The notes under the pieces: model-generated
The model's database searches: none
What the model was told of the DNA's origin: nothing
The model's input: only the letters and a program-made list of their open reading frames with translations
Assembly: GCA_900552305.1 (NCBI GenBank)
Contig: URZD01000019.1
Span: forward strand, 1-17,712
Source: an uncultured Eubacteriales bacterium
GTDB taxonomy: Bacteria > Bacillota > Clostridia > Monoglobales > Monoglobaceae
Length of the DNA stretch: 17,712 nucleotides
Reading direction: 5' to 3'
Position numbers and translations under genes: made by a program
Part shown: piece by piece, positions 6,951-14,196 of the stretch
Layout of the letters: the number at the start of each line of letters is the position of its first letter
Position numbering within the stretch: position 1 is the stretch's first letter

Positions 6951-7097
6951 CACCGCAATCAAAATCCTTTTGAACTCTTATCCTTTAAAACACTGACCCG
7001 CTCCACCCCGGCTTTCATTATAATACCACTGACCGCCGCAAAAATCAAAGTGTACGGTGCAATCAATTTCCGCAACATCGGCACGGCAAATCCATGA

Positions 7098-7231
7098 AAA
7101 TCAAGAAGTCAGCGCGGCACATACAATCCCCGCCAAATACGTGCAGCAAAGCTGCACCATGTCAAATCAGAAAGTCAGTTCAGCACAGTTACTGCTGACA
7201 ATCCCCGCCAACGCGGCACGCCCTTCCTGCA
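7098..7231. repeat. Two degenerate copies of a 65-70 bp unit
   Basis: Both halves share the order AATCA-GAAGTCAG-GCACA-(A)CAATCCCCGCCAA. The second copy has about 11 extra bases that form TCAGCA/TGCTGA. This looks like an old tandem duplication in non-coding DNA. Confidence 0.4.
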
Positions 7232-7256
7232 AAAAATTCACAAAATCCGACCTTTT

Positions 7257-7277
7257 GCGTAGTATAACAGTATACGC
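7257..7277 (+). promoter_or_regulatory. Palindrome over a possible zupT -10 box
   Basis: GCGTA (7257-7261) and TACGC (7273-7277) form an inverted repeat, with GTATA/TATAC nested inside, overlapping a TATAAC hexamer (7263-7268). No good -35 is seen. The position fits a repressor operator, for example a metal-responsive one, but it does not match a Zur box that I can recall. Confidence 0.35.
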
Positions 7278-7295
7278 GGTAAAAAAGCGTCTGTG

Positions 7296-7331
7296 TGCCT
7301 GCCGCAGCCGCAAAGAGGATTTTTGCAGGCA
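7296..7331 (+). other. Hairpin abutting the zupT ribosome site
   Basis: TGCCTGC (7296-7302) pairs perfectly with GCAGGCA (7325-7331); the ribosome site AGAAGGG begins at the last base of the stem. It could affect translation initiation. Confidence 0.4.
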
Positions 7332-7347
7332 GAAGGGTTTTGAAAAA

Positions 7348-8145
7348 ATGGTCAACGATAATGTGACTGCCGCGTTTCTTTTAACCGCTCTTGCGGGACT
7401 ATCTACGGGGATAGGCAGTCTTATAGCTTTTTTCTCAAAGGAGGCAAACAAAAAATTCCTCTCCTTTACGCTCGGTCTTTCGGCGGGAGTAATGATTTAT
7501 GTATCCATGATTGAGCTGTTTTCAAAGGCGTGCGGCGAGCTTTCCGCGATTTACGGTGGGAAAGGCGGTACAATACTTACAACATTGGGATTTTTTGCGG
7601 GTATCATTCTGATTGCGATTATAGACAGAGCGATTCCTGCGGACGGAAGTTCGCGCTCGGCGCGGAAAGATACGGTTGAGGACGGACACGCCAAACGTCT
7701 TTTAAGAACAGGAGTTATGACCGCGCTCGCGCTCGGCATCCATAACTTCCCGGAGGGCATGGCAACCTTTGTATCGGCGCTGGATTCGCCCGTGCTTGCC
7801 TTGCCGATTGCAGTGGCAATAGCAATACACAATATTCCGGAGGGTATTGCTGTGTCCATCCCGATATTTTACGCAACAGGGAACCGAAAAAAGGCGTTTA
7901 TATACTCATTTTTATCGGGTCTTGCGGAGCCGGTCGGCGCGGTTATCGGCTATCTGATTCTTATGCCGTTCATCGGCGCGGCTCTTAATGCTATGATTTT
8001 TGCGATAATTGCGGGAATCATGGTATTTATATCGGTTGACGAGTTACTTCCGTCCGCGCACGAATACGGGGAACACCGTCTTTCAATCTGTGGCGTTGTG
8101 GTCGGCATGGCGATTATGGCGGCGAGCCTGATTGCGTTTATGTAA
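7348..8145 (+). CDS. zupT: ZIP-family metal transporter, ZupT-like
   Basis: This 265-residue inner-membrane protein imports divalent metal ions, zinc above all. It shows about eight hydrophobic segments and the two metal-site motifs of the ZupT branch: HNFPEGMATF in the fourth and HNIPEGIAVSIP in the fifth helix, each with the H-N-x-P-E-G core. A short polar loop with basic and acidic residues lies between helices 3 and 4. The frame is open further upstream to 7057, but that part is low-complexity, has no hydrophobic or family similarity and lies over non-coding repeats. I therefore start at ATG 7348, which has AGAAGGG about 10 bases upstream and gives the usual length. The stop overlaps the longer reading of the next ORF. 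Confidence 0.92.
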   Translation: MVNDNVTAAFLLTALAGLSTGIGSLIAFFSKEANKKFLSFTLGLSAGVMIYVSMIELFSKACGELSAIYGGKGGTILTTLGFFAGIILIAIIDRAIPADGSSRSARKDTVEDGHAKRLLRTGVMTALALGIHNFPEGMATFVSALDSPVLALPIAVAIAIHNIPEGIAVSIPIFYATGNRKKAFIYSFLSGLAEPVGAVIGYLILMPFIGAALNAMIFAIIAGIMVFISVDELLPSAHEYGEHRLSICGVVVGMAIMAASLIAFM

Positions 8146-8166
8146 TGAATAAATTTGCCGTTTGCG

Positions 8167-8190
8167 CAGAAAATAATCATATATTTTCTG
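8167..8190 (+). repeat. 9-bp palindrome before the small acidic gene
   Basis: CAGAAAATA and TATTTTCTG pair perfectly with a 6-base loop. The ribosome site AAAGGA (8190-8195) follows at once, so the hairpin could gate access to it or bind a regulator. Confidence 0.4.
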
Positions 8191-8207
8191 AAAGGATGGC
8201 AAGCGAA

Positions 8208-8480
8208 ATGGACGATAAAACAAAATTTGTCAAGGTGGGAAAAACAAAGAAGGGCAAGCCGTATTCGGATAACGCGGCGGAGTTTGAAATAAGCGATATT
8301 TCGGTTGATGAGAATCACTTTGATCTTGAATACGGAAACGCCGCGTCCACCACGGACTGTACGGGAATTATTCAAGTGCCGCCCGAGGATGATGCGGAGT
8401 ATGAGGCATATAACGAGGTTTATAGTTTTGAGCCGGGGAACACGGTTGTGCATAAGGATAAACCGAAAAAACACGAATAA
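8208..8480 (+). CDS. Small acidic protein of unknown function
   Basis: This protein has 90 residues from ATG 8208; I recognise no family. The N-terminus is basic (KTKFVKVGKTKKGKPYSDN), the middle is acidic (many D/E around DDAEYEAYNEVYSFE), and the end is basic again (KDKPKKHE). It has no signal peptide, membrane segment or cysteine pattern; the single cysteine is in TTDCTG. It is predicted to be soluble and partly disordered. The frame is open back to an ATG at 8145 that overlaps the zupT stop. The AAAGGA at 8190-8195 fits ATG 8208 at about 12 bases, while the ATG at 8196 is too close to it. It is co-oriented with zupT at 62 bases and probably co-transcribed. A role in metal handling would be guilt by association only. 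Confidence 0.65.
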   Translation: MDDKTKFVKVGKTKKGKPYSDNAAEFEISDISVDENHFDLEYGNAASTTDCTGIIQVPPEDDAEYEAYNEVYSFEPGNTVVHKDKPKKHE

Positions 8481-8497
8481 ATTTCCTTATAGAAAGT

Positions 8498-8535
8498 ATA
8501 CGGGTCGTGGCAAATGCCCCGACCCGTATGTGTTT
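8498..8535 (+). terminator. Terminator between convergent genes
   Basis: The 10-bp stem ATACGGGTCG (8498-8507) / CGACCCGTAT (8520-8529) encloses an inner GGC-AAAT-GCC. TTTT follows shortly on the + strand. It ends the zupT-side transcript and touches the stop of the opposing synthetase gene. Confidence 0.65.
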
Positions 8536-10826
8536 TAAAGCTTGTTTCTTTGTATCTTGCCGCTTACGGTCTTTGGCAGACTGTCACGGAATTCAACTAT
8601 TCGCGGATATTTGTACGGAGCGGTTTTCTCCTTGACGTAATTCTGAATCTCCTTTTTCAGCTCGTCAGTACCCTCCGTTCCGTTTACAAGAACTATGCTT
8701 GCCTTTACAATCTGACCGCGCACCTCGTCGGGAACTGCGGAAACACCGCATTCAAGAACGTAGGGCAGCTCCATGATAACGCTTTCGATCTCAAACGGTC
8801 CTATGCGATAGCCGGAGGACTTGATAACATCGTCAACTCTGCCGACATACCAGTAAAAGCCGTCCTCGTCGCACCACGCAACATCGCCCGTGTGATAGTA
8901 GCCGTCATGCCATACCTCGGCGGTTTTTTCCTCGTCACGGTAATAGCCGGTAAACAGACCGCACGGCGCGCCGTCCTTTATATTGATACAGATTTCGCCT
9001 GTTTCGCTCTGTTTTACGGGTTTTCCGTCCGAGCCGAGCAGCTCAACCTTGTATATCGGCGCAGGCTTGCCCATTGAGCCGATTTTATGCGGCGCGCCGG
9101 TAAGGTTTCCTATAATCATTGTGCTTTCCGACTGTCCGAAGCCCTCCAGAATCTGAAGTCCCGTTACCTTCTCGAATTGGCGGTAAACCTCGGGGTTGAG
9201 CGCCTCGCCCGCGGTTGTCATATGCTGAACAGAGGACAGGTCGTAATGCGAAATGTCCTGTTTGATTAACATTCTGAGCATTGTCGGCGGCGCGCAGAAG
9301 GTTGTAATATGATATTTTGCAAACATGGGCAGTATATCCGCCGCGTCAAAGCGGTCAAAATCGTATACAAAGGTCGCCGCCTCGCACAGCCACTGACCGT
9401 AGAGCTTGCCCCACATAGCCTTTGCCCAGCCGGTGTCGGAGATTGTGAAGTGCAGTCCGTCGGGGTCAACATTGTGCCAGTATTTCGCGGTGTGGAAGTG
9501 ACCGAGCGCATATTTGTAATTGTGTGCCGCGATTTTCGGATAACCCGATGTGCCGGAGGTGAAGAACATCAGCATGAGGTCATCGCCGCCCGGCGCGTCC
9601 TCGGGACGGTCATAGTGCGTGCTGAATCTCTTGTATTCCTCGTCAAACGGTCGCCATCCCTTGCGGTTTCCGCCCACGATTATCTTGTGGCGAAGCTCCG
9701 GACAGCCTGCCGCGCCTATGTCCGCCTGGTGAGCTGTGTCGCCGTCCGCGGTACAGAGTATCGCGGAAACTCCCGCCGCTTTGAAACGGTATTCAAAATC
9801 ATGCTCCTGGAGCTGATTTACCGCGGGAATTGCAATCGCGCCGAGCTTGTTTAAGCCGAGCATCGCAAACCAGAACTGGTAATGACGTTTAAGTACAAGC
9901 ATTACCCTGTCGCCGCGCTTTATGCCGAGCGACGCAAAGTAGTTCGCGCACCTGTTCGACTCCCGCATCATATCGCGGAAGGTGAAACGGCGCTCCGTCT
10001 TGTCCTGTGAGATATGGAGCATGGCGAGCTTGTCGGGGTCGCGCTTTGCAAGGCGGTCAACCAGGTCAAATGCAAAGTTGAAATGCTCTGTATTCTTGAA
10101 TTTGATTGACGTGGGCGTTCCGTTCTCGTTTTCCTCCACGTCTATATAGTCGCGGTAGATACGCTTTTTTGTATCGGGAGCCTTGCGCCTTGTCTGCTCC
10201 GGGATTGCAGCGGACTCCGCAAGCTCGGGGATCTCCTCGCCGTCAGCCTTCAGAACTATCGCATAGAATATGCAGTCCTTGCCGTCAACCGCAATCATTC
10301 CGTGCGGCGTTTCGCTGTTGTAGTAAATGCTGTCGCCGGGGCCGAGGATTTCCTTATGCTCGCCTACCTGCACCATAAGGTGACCTTCAACCACGATGTC
10401 GCACTCCTGTCCCGCATGGGAGGTCAGCTCGATGTCGCGTCCCTGCGCCTCCTCACTGTAAATGCTCTGAACGTAAAGCGGCTCCGCAATACGCTTTTGG
10501 AAATCGTACGCCAAATTGTAGTAGGTCATGCCGTGAGCATTGGCAATCTCCTGTCCCGCGCCGCGGCGGGTAACCGTGTAGGATTTCAGCTTTGGGCTGT
10601 ACCCCTCTATAATATCGGTAACATTTACCTTCAGCGCAAGCGCGCAGCGGTAAATAAACGCAAAGTTAAGGTCGTTTTTTCCGTTTTCGCAGTCGAGGTA
10701 TTCGCTGACGCTTACGCCTGTGCTTTTTGCCATATCCTCCGGCGTAAAGCCTTCAATCTCGCGCAGCTCGCGGATACGTCCCGCCATTTCCTGAATCTTT
10801 AAATCGAGTCCCGTAATTTTTTGCAT
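8535..10826 (-). CDS. XRE helix-turn-helix/cupin/acyl-CoA synthetase fusion
   Basis: A 763-residue single chain with three parts (numbering below counts from the TTG two codons upstream). Residues about 11-75 are an XRE-type DNA-binding domain (IRELREIEGFTPEDMAKSTG). Residues about 115-195 are a cupin barrel (HAGQECDIVVEG, then GPGDSIYYNSETPHG), the usual ligand domain of XRE-cupin regulators. Residues about 240-765 are a complete adenylate-forming ligase: P-loop FFTSGTSGYPK (423-433), GFGQSES (564-570), YHTGD (646-650), the hinge GRVDDVIKSSGYRIGP and the catalytic K759 in KTVSGKI. The ligase most resembles acetate/medium-chain acyl-CoA synthetases; the acid is unknown. The start is ATG 10826 with AAAGGA 11 bases upstream; TTG 10832 is equally possible. 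A T-box riboswitch directly upstream controls it. It could be an enzyme that also represses genes, its own included. Confidence 0.9.
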   Translation of the reverse strand: MQKITGLDLKIQEMAGRIRELREIEGFTPEDMAKSTGVSVSEYLDCENGKNDLNFAFIYRCALALKVNVTDIIEGYSPKLKSYTVTRRGAGQEIANAHGMTYYNLAYDFQKRIAEPLYVQSIYSEEAQGRDIELTSHAGQECDIVVEGHLMVQVGEHKEILGPGDSIYYNSETPHGMIAVDGKDCIFYAIVLKADGEEIPELAESAAIPEQTRRKAPDTKKRIYRDYIDVEENENGTPTSIKFKNTEHFNFAFDLVDRLAKRDPDKLAMLHISQDKTERRFTFRDMMRESNRCANYFASLGIKRGDRVMLVLKRHYQFWFAMLGLNKLGAIAIPAVNQLQEHDFEYRFKAAGVSAILCTADGDTAHQADIGAAGCPELRHKIIVGGNRKGWRPFDEEYKRFSTHYDRPEDAPGGDDLMLMFFTSGTSGYPKIAAHNYKYALGHFHTAKYWHNVDPDGLHFTISDTGWAKAMWGKLYGQWLCEAATFVYDFDRFDAADILPMFAKYHITTFCAPPTMLRMLIKQDISHYDLSSVQHMTTAGEALNPEVYRQFEKVTGLQILEGFGQSESTMIIGNLTGAPHKIGSMGKPAPIYKVELLGSDGKPVKQSETGEICINIKDGAPCGLFTGYYRDEEKTAEVWHDGYYHTGDVAWCDEDGFYWYVGRVDDVIKSSGYRIGPFEIESVIMELPYVLECGVSAVPDEVRGQIVKASIVLVNGTEGTDELKKEIQNYVKEKTAPYKYPRIVEFRDSLPKTVSGKIQRNKL

Positions 10827-10866
10827 TTTCAAATCAGTCCTTTCGGTGTAGTGTGTGCTTTGAAAC

Positions 10867-11140
10867 GAAAAAAAACATTCGCCTCAAAGTAATCTTTGAG
10901 ACGAATGTTTGAAATCAACATCCGCGGTACCACTCAAATTGCGAATTTCTTCGCCGCTCTCGGAGTCAGACAACCCCTATGCCTTAACGCAGCAATCACG
11001 GAGAGGTTCTACTTATCCGAAAAACGAACTTTCTTCCTCTCGGCTCAGAAGCTACAAACATAAAAACTGTTCCGATGGTCTTGCACCAACCGCCATCTCT
11101 CTTAGGGGCATATTTTTATGCACTCTTCGTCAATGCCTTT
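10867..11140 (-). promoter_or_regulatory. T-box riboswitch, tentatively valine-specific
   Basis: Minus-strand leader RNA. Stem I starts near 11136 (GGC pairing with GCC at its foot, kink-turn-like UGA/GAC). It continues with GAAG/CUUC, a specifier loop, the helix GCAUAAAAA (11121-11113) with UUUUUAUGU (11066-11058), and a distal GAUGG/CCAUC hairpin with the conserved GGUUGGUGCAA. The antiterminator bulge GUGGUACCGCGG (10933-10922) is a textbook T-box. The specifier is read as GUA (11055-11053, Val) followed by G, or UGU (11056-11054, Cys) followed by A. The T-box UGGU expects discriminator A73, which suits tRNA-Val and not tRNA-Cys (U73). Uncharged tRNA would stabilise the antiterminator and switch the downstream synthetase gene on. 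The T-box call is firm; the amino acid is inference. Confidence 0.9.
10868..10908 (-). terminator. T-box regulatory terminator
   Basis: A 15-bp stem (10894-10908 with 10875-10889, loop of 4, one G-U wobble in the minus-strand RNA) is followed by a run of eight T residues (10875-10868, first one in the stem). It lies 13 bases after the T-box motif and 40 bases before the start codon, as expected for a transcription attenuator. Confidence 0.9.
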
Positions 11141-11157
11141 ATTATTAAATTATTACA

Positions 11158-11187
11158 AATATATCATATTGCGGTATATTTTGTCAA
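11158..11187 (-). promoter_or_regulatory. Promoter of the T-box leader, with ATACCG repeats
   Basis: Minus strand: perfect TTGACA (11187-11182), 18-base spacer, TATATT (11163-11158). CGGTAT (11172-11177, + strand) and ATACCG (11194-11199) form an inverted repeat around the -35. A second ATACCGAA copy sits 21 bases further on (11215-11222) in direct orientation. This is a candidate operator. Confidence 0.6.
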
Positions 11188-11223
11188 TATGCAATACCGA
11201 AATGCAGAAAAACCATACCGAAT

Positions 11224-13143
11224 TTACATAAGGCTGCAAACAAGGTCGGCATACTCGGCGGGGTTTTCAATATCCATACCCGCAATCAAAAGCGACTGGG
11301 TATAGAGTATCTCTGCATATTTTCCCGCCTTTTCCTTATCGGTTTCAAACGCCTTTTCAAGAGCCTTGAACGCGGGATGTTCCGGATTCAGCTCCAGCAC
11401 GCGTTCCGCCTGTATTCCGCCCATCTCCGAGCCGGGGAGCGACTTGAAATATTTCTCCATTTCAAGCGTAATTTCGCCGTCCGTGGTAAGGCAGACAGGG
11501 TGGCTTTTCAGCTTTGAGGAAATCCTTACGTCCTTGACCTTACCGCCGAGGGACTCCTTTACAAAGTCCAAAAGCTCACGGCTTTCCTCTGCCTTTTTCT
11601 CGGTTTCCTTCCTTTCTTCATCGGTTTCGATGCCGAGGTCCTTATCGTTTACCGACTTGAGCTCCTTGTCATCGAACTTGCCGAGCATACGCACAACAAA
11701 CTCGTCGACGCTGTCGGTCATGTAAAGAATTTCATAACCTTTATCGCGGATAAGCTCGGTCTGGGGCAGGGTGTCAAGCTTTGACACGGACTCGCCGCAC
11801 GCGTAGTAAATGTACTTCTGCTCCTCCGGCATACGGCTTACGTATTCGCTGAGCGAAACGAGCTTTTTCTCTGTGGACGAGAAGAACATAATAAGGTCGG
11901 AGAGCAGCTCCTTGTGGATTCCGTACTCGTTGGCAATGCCGTATTTGAGCTGAAGTCCGAACGCGTTATAGAACTTGTCATAGCCTTCGCGGTCGTCGGT
12001 CATCATCTTTTTAAGCTCGCTCTTTATCTTCTTTTCAAGGTTTGCCGCGATTGTGCGGAGCTGTCTGTCGTGCTGCAAAATCTCACGCGAGATATTAAGC
12101 GACAGATTCTGTGAATCGACCACGCCGCGGACAAAACGGAAATGTTCGGGGATAAGGTCGGAGCATTTGTCCATAATCATTACGCCGCTTGTGTAAAGCT
12201 GTAAGCCCTTCTCGTACTCCTTTGTAAAGTAGTCGTACGGAGCGCGCGAGGGTATGAAAAGCATCGCCTTATACTGTACCGCGCCTTCGGCATTCACGCG
12301 GATAACGCGTACAGGGTCCTCCGGGTCGAAAAAGTGTTCCTTATAGAACTTTTTGCAGTCCTCGTCACTGACCTCGCTTTTGCTGCGCTGCCAAATCGGG
12401 ACCATGCTGTTTATCGTTTCATTTTCAATGTAGGTTTCGGTTTTTGTCTTTTTGTTTCCGTTTTCATCGGTTTCGTCTGTTTCTACCGAGCGCGTCTTTT
12501 CTATATCCATACGGATCGGGTAGCGGATATAGTCCGAATATTTCTTTATAAGACTTCTCAGACGGTAGGTTTCAAGAAATTCGCCGTAGCTTTCCTCCTC
12601 GGTGTCCGGCTTGATTGACATTATGATGTCTGTGCCGACCACCGCCTTTTCGGTTTCGGTTATCGTGTAGCCGTCCGCGCCGTCCGATTCCCAGCAGTAC
12701 GCCTTGTCCGAGCCGTATGCCTTTGAGATTACCTTAACGTGGTTGGCAACCATGAACGCAGAGTAAAAGCCAACGCCGAACTGACCTATAATATCGATGT
12801 CCTTTTCGTCCTTCTCCGATTTGTCAAGGTCGTTTTTGAACTTGAACGAGCCGCTGTTCGCAATAATGCCGAGGTTTTTCTCCATTTCCTCGTCCGTCAT
12901 GCCGATACCGTTATCCGAAACGGTAAGCGTGCGCGCGTCTTTGTCGGGGCGCACAGAAATAAAGAAATCGCTGCGGCTCATGCCTACCTTGTCGTCGGTG
13001 AGCGAGAGATAGCAGAGCTTGTCCAGTGCGTCGCTCGCATTTGATATAATTTCTCTGAGGAATATCTCCTTGTGTGTGTAAATTGAGTTAATCATAAGGT
13101 CGAGAAGCCGTTTTGACTCCGCCTTAAACTGTTTTTTTGCCAA
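11224..13143 (-). CDS. htpG: HSP90-family chaperone HtpG
   Basis: This 639-residue cytosolic ATP-driven chaperone has the normal bacterial HtpG length. The N-terminal Bergerat-fold ATPase is complete: helix motif EIISNASDALDKL with N35 and D40, DNGIGM (77-82), the lid segment GIIANSGSF, and GQFGVGFYSAF (120-130). The middle domain holds the catalytic-loop arginine region (NLSLNISREILQHD), and the C-terminal dimerisation domain ends in an ordinary way without the eukaryotic MEEVD tail. The start is TTG at 13143, supported by AAAGGAAG about eight bases upstream and the typical MAKKQFKAES beginning. No CIRCE element is seen at its promoter, so HrcA control is not indicated. No clear terminator lies between its stop and the T-box promoter 37 bases away, so some read-through into the T-box unit is possible. 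Confidence 0.97.
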   Translation of the reverse strand: MAKKQFKAESKRLLDLMINSIYTHKEIFLREIISNASDALDKLCYLSLTDDKVGMSRSDFFISVRPDKDARTLTVSDNGIGMTDEEMEKNLGIIANSGSFKFKNDLDKSEKDEKDIDIIGQFGVGFYSAFMVANHVKVISKAYGSDKAYCWESDGADGYTITETEKAVVGTDIIMSIKPDTEEESYGEFLETYRLRSLIKKYSDYIRYPIRMDIEKTRSVETDETDENGNKKTKTETYIENETINSMVPIWQRSKSEVSDEDCKKFYKEHFFDPEDPVRVIRVNAEGAVQYKAMLFIPSRAPYDYFTKEYEKGLQLYTSGVMIMDKCSDLIPEHFRFVRGVVDSQNLSLNISREILQHDRQLRTIAANLEKKIKSELKKMMTDDREGYDKFYNAFGLQLKYGIANEYGIHKELLSDLIMFFSSTEKKLVSLSEYVSRMPEEQKYIYYACGESVSKLDTLPQTELIRDKGYEILYMTDSVDEFVVRMLGKFDDKELKSVNDKDLGIETDEERKETEKKAEESRELLDFVKESLGGKVKDVRISSKLKSHPVCLTTDGEITLEMEKYFKSLPGSEMGGIQAERVLELNPEHPAFKALEKAFETDKEKAGKYAEILYTQSLLIAGMDIENPAEYADLVCSLM

Positions 13144-13179
13144 TTTTATGACTTCCTTTCACTTAATGGTTCAACCCTA

Positions 13180-13208
13180 ATTATATACCCATTTCATATA
13201 AAAGTCAA
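13180..13208 (-). promoter_or_regulatory. htpG promoter
   Basis: Minus strand: TTGACT (13208-13203), 17-base spacer, perfect TATAAT (13185-13180); leader about 30 bases. Confidence 0.8.
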
Positions 13209-13307
13209 TATTTTGAAACCAAATCCGTCAAAACCCTCCGTTTTCCCCGATTTAAAGCCGCTTTCCGCTGCAGTCAAAAAATTTTTTAAATTTTTTTCAA
13301 AAAATGC

Positions 13308-13336
13308 TTGACTTTAGCGTGATAAAGTGGTAAACT
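13308..13336 (+). promoter_or_regulatory. Promoter of the amino-acid ABC operon
   Basis: TTGACT (13308-13313), 17-base spacer, TAAACT (13331-13336). An upstream AT-rich block and AGTCAA (13272-13277) make an inverted repeat with the -35. The -10 is weaker than that of its divergent neighbour. Confidence 0.6.
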
Positions 13337-13377
13337 GTTAAAGTAAACAAAATCAAAGGGAAAGGGAACGATAAAAA

Positions 13378-14181
13378 ATGAAGATGAAAAAGATTATTGC
13401 AATACTTACGGCGGCTGTTATGACGGCGGCATTTTGCGCGGGCTGCGGAAAGACGGAGACTAAAGGCGACGCGGCTGTGCAGAGCGACAGCGAATACATA
13501 AAGGAAAAGGGAAAGCTGATTGTCGGCATTACCGAGTATGAGCCGATGGATTATCAGGACGAAAACGGAAAGTGGACAGGCTTTGACGCGGAGTTTGCGG
13601 AGGCTGTTGCAAAGGAAATGGGCGTTGAGGCGGAGTTCGTTGTTATCGACTGGGACAACAAATTCTTTGAGCTTGAATCAAAGGCTATTGACTGTATCTG
13701 GAACGGAATGACGATAACGGACGAGGTTAAGCTGAACACTGCTTGCTCCGACCCGTACGCAAAGAACGAGCAGGTTGTCGTTATGAATAAGGATAAGGTT
13801 GACAATTACAAGAACGCGGATTCGATGAAGGAGCTTAAATTCGCGGTTGAGTCCGGCTCCGCTGCGGAGAGTGCGGCGTCTGACCTCGGCTTTGCGAATG
13901 TTACTGCGGTAAAGGCGCAGTCTGACGCGCTTATGGAGGTACAGTCGGGCAGTGCTGACGCGTGCATAATAGACATCACAATGGCGGCTTCCATGACCGG
14001 CGAGGGTACAAGCTATGCCGATCTCACACAGGGCATTTCGCTCACCAAAGAAGAATACGGCATAGGCTTCAGAAAAAATTCAGACATGAAGGACGCAATG
14101 AACGGCTACATCAAGCAGTTTAAGGAAAACGGCAAGCTTGCGGAGCTTTCGGAGAAATACGGAGTTGCCGTTGCGGACTAA
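13378..14181 (+). CDS. Amino-acid ABC transporter substrate-binding lipoprotein
   Basis: This 267-residue periplasmic-type binding protein is held outside the membrane by a lipid anchor. The N-terminus is a signal peptide (MKMKKIIAILTAAVMTAAF) ending in a lipobox C-A-G-C with the modified cysteine at 23; cysteine at position -3 instead of leucine is unusual. The mature part is a family 3 solute-binding protein: KLIVGITEYEPMDYQDENGKWTGFDAEFA is the hallmark first strand with the substrate aspartate region, followed by IWNGMTITDE and the hinge-domain segment around ADACIIDITMAA. The family binds polar amino acids such as glutamine, arginine or cystine; the exact one is not readable. The ATG at 13378 has AAAGGGA about ten bases upstream. 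It is the first gene of the operon and is separated from the permease by an attenuator-like region. Confidence 0.93.
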   Translation: MKMKKIIAILTAAVMTAAFCAGCGKTETKGDAAVQSDSEYIKEKGKLIVGITEYEPMDYQDENGKWTGFDAEFAEAVAKEMGVEAEFVVIDWDNKFFELESKAIDCIWNGMTITDEVKLNTACSDPYAKNEQVVVMNKDKVDNYKNADSMKELKFAVESGSAAESAASDLGFANVTAVKAQSDALMEVQSGSADACIIDITMAASMTGEGTSYADLTQGISLTKEEYGIGFRKNSDMKDAMNGYIKQFKENGKLAELSEKYGVAVAD

Positions 14182-14196
14182 TAAATTGGTTAGGTG

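Larger units (their letters stand above)
6573..7347. other. 775-base non-coding spacer between galK and zupT
   Basis: No credible protein is seen. The left half (6573-6860) holds two hairpins with T runs and an 11-bp inverted repeat. The middle (6880-6950) has a repeated GTATTGTTTTT motif and its inverse. The right half (7098-7231) has two degenerate copies of a 65-70 base unit and a 7-bp perfect hairpin GTGCAGC-AAA-GCTGCAC (7141-7157). Just before zupT are a palindrome over a possible -10 box and a hairpin next to the ribosome site. Confidence 0.6.

Noticed and set aside
7057..7347. 97-residue N-terminal extension of the ZupT frame
   Set aside because: It covers non-coding repeats, has no transporter similarity, and ATG 7348 has its own ribosome site and gives the family length.
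6573..7347. CRISPR array or insertion sequence in the long spacer
   Set aside because: Repeats are few, unequal and not regularly spaced; no transposase or Cas coding is seen.
8535..10826. Two separate adjacent genes (regulator and ligase) joined by a sequencing error
   Set aside because: One frame is continuous across the linker (about 195-245) with coherent codon usage and no internal ribosome site or start cluster at the ligase boundary.
13144..13377. CIRCE heat-shock operator near htpG
   Set aside because: No TTAGCACTC-N9-GAGTGCTAA-like inverted repeat is present; the promoter alone looks vegetative.
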